Translations under genes and position numbers: made by a program
The notes under the pieces: model-generated
What the model was told of the DNA's origin: nothing
What the model saw: only the letters and a program-made list of their open reading frames with translations
The model's database searches: none
From: Candidatus Saccharimonadota bacterium
Lineage (GTDB): Bacteria; Patescibacteriota; Saccharimonadia; Saccharimonadales; JACDBH01
Assembly: GCA_020428565.1 (NCBI GenBank)
Contig: JAGQMT010000007.1
Coordinates: 1 to 9,823, forward strand
Direction: 5' to 3'
DNA: 9,823 bases
Shown: positions 5,961 to 9,823 of the stretch, in pieces
Position numbering within the stretch: the stretch's first letter is position 1
Layout: each line of letters opens with the position of its first letter

Positions 5961-7060
5961 GAAAAAAATCTCTTTTTACCGGCAGCAGACTTAAATTGTT
6001 CTAAAATCTCTCTTTGTTTCTTATTGAGCTCACGTGGAGTCTCGACTGTTACTGTGACTATTTGTGCTCCTCTGCCGTTACCACGTAAATTAAATACCCC
6101 ATGACCAGATAACTTGAAGTCCGTACCGCTTTGAGTACCTGCTGGTATTTTCATCTTTACTGGACCATCGACAGTATCAACTTCTATCTCTGTGCCTAAG
6201 GCGGCATCAACCATATCCACAGTCTCTTCAGACAAAATCAAGCTACCCTCACGAGTGAACTTTTTGTGAGCCTGTACACGAAGATTTACATATAAATCAC
6301 CCTTAGGACCGTTGGCCATAGCCTCACCGTGCTCACGCAGACGAATCGTAGCGCCATCATCAATGCCTGCAGGTATCTTGAGTTTGATTTCTTGATTTTT
6401 TGACTTTGTACCCTTGCCCTTACAAACCGTACAGAGCTTTTCTGGCACCTTACCGGTTCCTCTGCACGTAGGACAAGTTGTCGCTTGCTGGATATTGCCA
6501 AACACGGTGCGAGTAACGCTAACTATTTGTCCGCTGCCCTTACAATCAGAACAAGTCTTGAGATCGTGACCAGGTTCAGCGGTCGTACCTTTGCAATGCT
6601 CACACGCATCCTCCATAACAAGATTAAGTTCAACATCTGTGCCAAAAACCGCCTGTTCAAAAGTAATCACTACGTCTGTCTCGATATCGCGTCCACGGCG
6701 AGAACGCTGTTCACGTTGCCCGCCGCCAAAAAAACTACCAAAGATATCACCAAGACCAAGATCGCCAAAATCAAAATTGATATTCTGACCACCACCGCCA
6801 CCAAAGCCACCAAAAGGATCCCCTCCACCACCACTAGAGGCACCACCTACGCCTGCATGGCCAAACTGATCATAGCGCTGACGCTTACGCTCATCTTTAA
6901 GAACTTCATAGGCCTCATTGACCTCTTTGAACTTTGTCTCGTCCCCACCTTCTTTGTCGGGGTGTAATTCTATGGCTTTCTTACGAAAAGCCTTCTTAAT
7001 TTCATCATCAGAAGCACCCTTGGCGACACCTAAGACTTCATAGTAATCTCTTTTGCTCAT
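5957..7060 (-). CDS. dnaJ: Chaperone protein DnaJ (Hsp40)
   Basis: This is a type I J-protein of 367 residues, the usual length, which stimulates the DnaK ATPase and binds unfolded clients. The J-domain (1-68) has the HPD motif at 33-35. A Gly/Phe-rich linker covers about 70-115. The cysteine-rich zinc domain has four CxxC pairs (Cys153/156, 170/173, 196/199, 210/213), followed by two C-terminal client-binding domains. The first zinc repeat reads CEHCKGTT, with Thr in place of the last Gly; the other three fit CxxCxGxG. ATG 7060 is chosen because GAAGGA lies 7 bases upstream and the next residues are the normal SKRDYYEVLG; a TTG at 7075 would precede the Shine-Dalgarno sequence. dnaK, grpE and hrcA are not in the window, so this copy is separated from the usual heat-shock operon. 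Two ATP-grasp ligase genes follow it with 4-base overlaps. Confidence 0.98.
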   Translation of the reverse strand: MSKRDYYEVLGVAKGASDDEIKKAFRKKAIELHPDKEGGDETKFKEVNEAYEVLKDERKRQRYDQFGHAGVGGASSGGGGDPFGGFGGGGGQNINFDFGDLGLGDIFGSFFGGGQREQRSRRGRDIETDVVITFEQAVFGTDVELNLVMEDACEHCKGTTAEPGHDLKTCSDCKGSGQIVSVTRTVFGNIQQATTCPTCRGTGKVPEKLCTVCKGKGTKSKNQEIKLKIPAGIDDGATIRLREHGEAMANGPKGDLYVNLRVQAHKKFTREGSLILSEETVDMVDAALGTEIEVDTVDGPVKMKIPAGTQSGTDFKLSGHGVFNLRGNGRGAQIVTVTVETPRELNKKQREILEQFKSAAGKKRFFS

Positions 7061-7067
7061 ATATAAA

Positions 7068-7073
7068 TCCTTC
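7068..7073 (-). promoter_or_regulatory. Shine-Dalgarno site of dnaJ
   Basis: GAAGGA on the minus strand, 7 bases before ATG 7060. It rules out the upstream in-frame TTG at 7075 as the start. Confidence 0.8.
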
Positions 7074-7093
7074 AATATAGCTCAGCCTATATT

Positions 7094-7120
7094 CTAGCAC
7101 TTATCTATATAGAGTGCTAG
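7094..7120 (-). promoter_or_regulatory. CIRCE operator (HrcA binding site) upstream of dnaJ
   Basis: On the minus strand the sequence is CTAGCACTC, a 9-base spacer (TATATAGAT), then AAGTGCTAG. The consensus CIRCE is TTAGCACTC-N9-GAGTGCTAA. The left arm matches 8 of 9 and the right arm 7 of 9, the spacer is exactly 9, and the two arms are inverted repeats at 8 of 9 positions. It lies 33 bases upstream of the dnaJ ATG, the usual place. HrcA binding here represses transcription until heat or misfolded protein occupies the chaperonin GroEL. hrcA itself is not in the window. Confidence 0.92.
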
Positions 7121-7135
7121 ATTTATATCTCACAA
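7106..7135 (-). promoter_or_regulatory. Candidate housekeeping promoter of the dnaJ operon
   Basis: On the minus strand TTGTGA (7135-7130) and TATATA (7111-7106) are separated by 18 bases; CTATAT one base upstream would give 17. The -10 lies in the CIRCE spacer, so bound HrcA would block the polymerase directly, the classical arrangement. Transcripts would start about 35-40 bases before the dnaJ ATG. Confidence 0.55.
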
Positions 7136-7145
7136 TCTACTGAAC

Positions 7146-7673
7146 CTATTTTGAGGGACTCTTCGGCAAAACTACCACAACTCGACCACCCAAGGCTACT
7201 GTTCCAGCATTAGATAAACGTTTTTCAACAAGTTCAGGCTTGCAGTACCTGCTCACCAGCGGAGCGCTATAGCACTTATACTTAGATTCGCACTCCCAAT
7301 GACGCTTAATCTCGCTAGCACTAGTCATCATCTCTGCACTTACCGCCAGGTTTGAATAACCATTCCGAATGTTATTTTGAATTGCAGGATTCTTCTTCTT
7401 GGCACGTTCGTATCGGCCCAGCCAATAGCGTCGACTCTGCTGAAGTAATCCATCGTGCGTACCGTTTGTAGCGTTTTCATTTAACGTAGACTCGCAAGCC
7501 GCCAATCCTAAAAGGCCCCTGGCATCAAGATTGTACTGGCTAGCTACAGTATCAAAAGTTTGAATCAAAGGATCAGATGAAGGCATAATCTCTACGTCAC
7601 AACCAGTACCACCCACCATTAACGTTGCTGACGCCGCGGCCACGGCAAACCCATCTCTTAATCGATTTGACAT
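7146..7673 (-). CDS. Small exported lytic-transglycosylase-like protein (SLT/lysozyme fold)
   Basis: The protein has 175 residues from ATG 7673, chosen because AGGAG lies 8 bases upstream; an ATG at 7700 would include the Shine-Dalgarno sequence in the coding region. A signal sequence comes first (basic MSNRLRDG, then FAVAAASATLMVGG) and ends at TGC25D, a possible but weak lipobox because position -3 is Gly. The body resembles the catalytic part of soluble lytic transglycosylases: LLGLAACESTLNENATNG with candidate catalytic Glu61, and then GLLQQSRRYW around 75, corresponding to the GLxQ block. The second half is less typical and has several cysteines (WECESKYKCY, SRYCKPE) that could form disulfides outside the cell. 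It is about the size of a bare SLT domain. The likely role is cutting peptidoglycan during growth or secretion; activity is inferred from motifs only. Its stop lies only 11 bases before the dnaJ -35 region. Confidence 0.78.
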   Translation of the reverse strand: MSNRLRDGFAVAAASATLMVGGTGCDVEIMPSSDPLIQTFDTVASQYNLDARGLLGLAACESTLNENATNGTHDGLLQQSRRYWLGRYERAKKKNPAIQNNIRNGYSNLAVSAEMMTSASEIKRHWECESKYKCYSAPLVSRYCKPELVEKRLSNAGTVALGGRVVVVLPKSPSK

Positions 7674-7681
7674 AAATAACA

Positions 7682-7701
7682 CTCCTATGGCAAAAGCCAT
7701 A
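7682..7701 (-). promoter_or_regulatory. Shine-Dalgarno site of the transglycosylase gene with adjoining hairpin
   Basis: AGGAG (7686-7682) lies 8 bases before ATG 7673. Immediately upstream, bases 7701-7686 form TATGGC-TTTT-GCCATA on the minus strand, a perfect 6-bp stem with a 4-base loop whose last base is the first A of the Shine-Dalgarno. The hairpin could position or slightly mask the ribosome site. In front of it, TACAAT at 7732-7727 is a possible -10, with a poor -35. Confidence 0.5.
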
Positions 7702-7911
7702 CTTAAAAATTAATAGAAACAGTCAGATTGTAAGCCATCGTTTATACATGCAAGCCATTACACATATCTAAGCTTAAAGTCTAAACAACCCAAGTTTGCG
7801 TAACATTATGCTACTCCCTGAGTAAGCTATTAGACCGGTTTGACCGTTTACTAATGTATCATCATTATGTCAAAATCACAATATATTGCACAAATAAATG
7901 ATCTTGAATAG
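7702..7911. other. Intergenic stretch without a gene
   Basis: This is the longest non-coding stretch in the window, about 210 bases and AT-rich. It should hold the transglycosylase promoter (candidate TACAAT at 7732-7727, minus strand) and the end of the transcript coming from 8223. I find no tRNA, no small ORF with a ribosome site, and no GC-rich stem followed by a T-tract. A short tandem similarity (GACCGGTT TGACCGTT near 7833-7848) is present but unremarkable. Confidence 0.5.
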
Positions 7912-8223
7912 CTAAATTGACTTTATTGCAAGTTCAAATGCCCGATTGGTTTCATCTGTATCTAAGAGATAATCAATACGAATAATCTCTAATATACCAA
8001 TCAAACCGTCCAGCTCATAATCCCGCCTACATTCAGAGCGGATCTGACTCCAGTCACCCAAATTCACAAAACTAGACAGCCGACCAAGCAAGCGACAATC
8101 CGTAGACGCCATAGCAACCGCATCAACATCAGACAATACATCACTAACACAAGCTTCAAACACCAGCTTCTCGGTATCGTTAAGTGGAGGATAGTCATCA
8201 TTTGACCATATACTGAAGTCCAT
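7912..8223 (-). CDS. Acidic 103-residue protein of unknown function
   Basis: I do not recognise this family. From ATG 8223 it reads MDFSIWSNDDYPPLNDTEKL and is acidic overall, rich in Asp and Glu, with three cysteines and no transmembrane helix or signal peptide. The second half looks helical (SECRRDYELDGLIGILEIIRIDYLL, then ETNRAFELAIKSI). A TTG or other start further upstream (to about 8262) would add residues resembling a hydrophobic leader, but TTTACTTATATT ends 5 bases before the ATG, so ATG 8223 is preferred. The 12-base box is identical to that before the ATP-grasp gene at 2880. The gene lies between a large membrane protein upstream and the transglycosylase downstream, in the same direction. 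It is probably real because of its clean frame and promoter, but no homology argument can be made here. Confidence 0.6.
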   Translation of the reverse strand: MDFSIWSNDDYPPLNDTEKLVFEACVSDVLSDVDAVAMASTDCRLLGRLSSFVNLGDWSQIRSECRRDYELDGLIGILEIIRIDYLLDTDETNRAFELAIKSI

Positions 8224-8228
8224 AATTG

Positions 8229-8240
8229 AATATAAGTAAA
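8229..8240 (-). promoter_or_regulatory. -10 box 5 bases before ATG 8223, copy of the box before 2880
   Basis: TTTACTTATATT on the minus strand is identical over 12 bases to 2863-2874 on the plus strand. In both places its terminal TATATT stands 5 bases from an ATG without a Shine-Dalgarno sequence. This fits a -10 element giving a leaderless transcript. Confidence 0.45.
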
Positions 8241-8301
8241 CCACATAACTATCCACGAACAAAACTCAAAACAGATCAGACTAACAGAAAGCTACTTGGA
8301 G

Positions 8302-9822
8302 TTATTTATTATATTTTTGCAACTGATATACGGCGACCCCTATAATAAACGTCGCCAATACCGCCAACGCGGCATAGCCAAGATCGCGCAGCTGATACAA
8401 CACTGCACCCACCGACACATACAAACCCCACATCAACACAAAGCGCTTGCGTATCGACATACCAATCAGCATGATTAATACCTGTTCAAGCAAGAGCACC
8501 CAGCCATAAACCCCGCCAGAGACACTGGACATAGCCTGAATAGCTAAAGGTACGGTCGAAACTGACAGGGCACCATATATATACTCGTCCGACTTGATAA
8601 CTTGCCCAAGCTCATGACGCATCCACGCAAAGAAAGCTAGCATAATAGCAAAGACGTGCGTATAGGCCTGGAATTCTCTGACACCAAAATAGTGCATCCC
8701 CCACATCACCGAAGCCGTAAATACAGTTATACTGACTTCTTTGTAGCCCTGCGAACGATTACGCCAATAGTGGTAAGTTAAGCCACTAACGACAAATAAT
8801 CCAATAATCATGGAGATTTTGGTTATATCATAAACGAAATAATAAGCCGGCGTGATCAAACTAGTCAGCAGTGCAAATATAACAGTGTTTTCATCTACTA
8901 TCCTGGATTGACGGTACAGATGACGCCACCAGTCGGCCAAAGCATAAATCACTACCGCAACCAACGTACTTAAGCCCAAAAATATATCTATACGCAAATC
9001 CACCTTCAACGACCTCAAGAAGCCAAAGGCAATAACCTGCCATAATATCGGTTGTACTACGGATATCTCGGGCTCTTTCTCTATAAAACGAGCTACCAGC
9101 AGCATAAGAAGGCTAATCCACGATGATACAGCCACTGCGCCAAAATTGTCCATACCAGAATTTATGGATAAACAAAAGGCCAAAAAACCAGCTACAACAT
9201 AACCAACCACATATGAAATACTAGCTGTTTTGGCGTAGACAATCATTGGAACACTTGTTGATAATAACAAGCTACCTATTGCGATAAACCGTGACAAAAT
9301 CAGGGCTAACATTACAACTAAATACATCCAGGCATAGTACATAGTCTCTAATCCGTTAGGGTAAAGCGCATGCGCCACAGTAATAGGCATGAACAACCAC
9401 AATCCGGTACTAATCCAGCGATTGTAATCAGATCTAAAATGCAGAGCTAATATAATGTTCGTGGCCAAAGCGATTATTCCAGCCCATATCAGAGATTCAC
9501 CATCCCAACCGTTTATCAAAGTACCCGCGAAAACTAGTCCAGAGACGGCACTCCATGTATATTGCCTATCTCGCCAAGCAAGCACATAGACCATTAGACC
9601 AATAGCTACTGTAGCTAGGATACTCCCAAATATCAGAGAGACAAATCCAGCCGCCACTATCCCGGCCAACAAAACAACTCTAGAAACATGAATCATATGT
9701 ATCGAATCGATACATCTTGGCAAAGACACCACCAAGTAAAAGGCTGCGTGCGTCATTAAGAACAGCACACTCGTTACCACGTACCAAGTATGAGATAGAG
9801 CGCCAGGAAATGCCAAATTCAT
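8302..9822 (-). CDS. Large polytopic membrane protein (5' end at window edge)
   Basis: The protein has 506 residues to the window edge and ends with TAA 8304-8302. An ATG stands at 9822, but only one base precedes it, so the gene may extend further. It consists almost entirely of hydrophobic helices, by eye about 14 or more, separated by short polar turns, with no catalytic motif, nucleotide-binding site or glycosyltransferase signature. The C-terminal part (EQVLIMLIGMSIRKRFVLMWGLYVSVGAVLYQL split by short turns) resembles the last helices of the poorly characterised SCO7613/DUF2157-type membrane proteins. That is a resemblance of pattern, not a family assignment. Aromatic-rich loops (YNRWIS, YHYWRNRSQGY) face the membrane surfaces. 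The role is unknown. It is followed after 78 bases by the acidic protein gene on the same strand. Confidence 0.75.
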   Translation of the reverse strand: MNLAFPGALSHTWYVVTSVLFLMTHAAFYLVVSLPRCIDSIHMIHVSRVVLLAGIVAAGFVSLIFGSILATVAIGLMVYVLAWRDRQYTWSAVSGLVFAGTLINGWDGESLIWAGIIALATNIILALHFRSDYNRWISTGLWLFMPITVAHALYPNGLETMYYAWMYLVVMLALILSRFIAIGSLLLSTSVPMIVYAKTASISYVVGYVVAGFLAFCLSINSGMDNFGAVAVSSWISLLMLLVARFIEKEPEISVVQPILWQVIAFGFLRSLKVDLRIDIFLGLSTLVAVVIYALADWWRHLYRQSRIVDENTVIFALLTSLITPAYYFVYDITKISMIIGLFVVSGLTYHYWRNRSQGYKEVSITVFTASVMWGMHYFGVREFQAYTHVFAIMLAFFAWMRHELGQVIKSDEYIYGALSVSTVPLAIQAMSSVSGGVYGWVLLLEQVLIMLIGMSIRKRFVLMWGLYVSVGAVLYQLRDLGYAALAVLATFIIGVAVYQLQKYNK

Positions 9823-9823
9823 A

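Noticed and set aside
6485..6967. 160-codon open frame on the + strand opposite dnaJ
   Set aside because: It is antisense to the Gly/Phe-rich and J-domain parts of a clear dnaJ, has low-complexity Thr/Ile/Lys composition caused by the opposite strand, and no ribosome site.
5957..7060. Recoded UGA (Gracilibacteria-type genetic code)
   Set aside because: TGA ends dnaJ, rimB, DUF192 and two ligases where their families normally end, and no in-frame TGA is needed inside any gene.
7702..7911. tRNA, small RNA or CRISPR in the intergenic stretch
   Set aside because: No cloverleaf, no repeated units with spacers and no stem-T-tract found; only AT-rich promoter-like sequence and a short chance tandem similarity.

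Overview
The window is 9.8 kb of compact, AT-leaning bacterial DNA. It holds eleven gene calls with almost no intergenic space. TGA acts as a normal stop: dnaJ, both stress-operon ligases, rimB and the DUF192 gene all end in TGA just where their families end. This rules out the UGA-Gly code of Absconditabacteria/Gracilibacteria. A CIRCE heat-shock operator, small exported proteins with single membrane anchors, large uncharacterised membrane proteins and many short overlaps would fit a small-genome monoderm, possibly a Patescibacteria/CPR member such as Saccharibacteria. That placement is an inference from general style; no taxonomic marker is present.

Layout from the left: the 3' end of an IS30-family transposase (+); an unrecognised five-helix membrane protein (-); then a leftward overlapping set rimB (retropepsin-like protease), rimK (glutamate ligase) and a membrane-anchored DUF192 protein. 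An 84-base divergent AT-rich gap separates rimB from a rightward stand-alone ATP-grasp ligase. That gene meets, tail to tail with 7 bases between, the end of a second leftward operon: dnaJ, a cyanophycin-synthetase/GshAB-type ATP-grasp ligase, and a second RimK-like ligase, joined by two ATGA overlaps. A well-preserved CIRCE element and a SigA-type promoter precede dnaJ. Further right are a small exported lytic-transglycosylase-like protein, an acidic 103-residue protein of unknown function, and a large polytopic membrane protein that reaches the window edge.

The striking feature is that four ATP-grasp amide ligases of three different subtypes, plus the RimB-type protease usually paired with RimK, sit within about 4.6 kb. 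Two of the ligases lie behind a J-domain cochaperone under a heat-shock operator. The simplest reading is a peptide- or protein-tailoring system (amino-acid ligation and trimming) of which part is induced by protein-folding stress. The substrate cannot be read from the sequence, and no precursor-peptide gene is visible.

A second theme is translation initiation. Genes inside transcripts, and dnaJ and the transglycosylase gene, have Shine-Dalgarno sequences or stop-start coupling. Four genes that begin transcripts instead have a -10-like hexamer only 5 to 7 bases before ATG, which suggests leaderless mRNAs.
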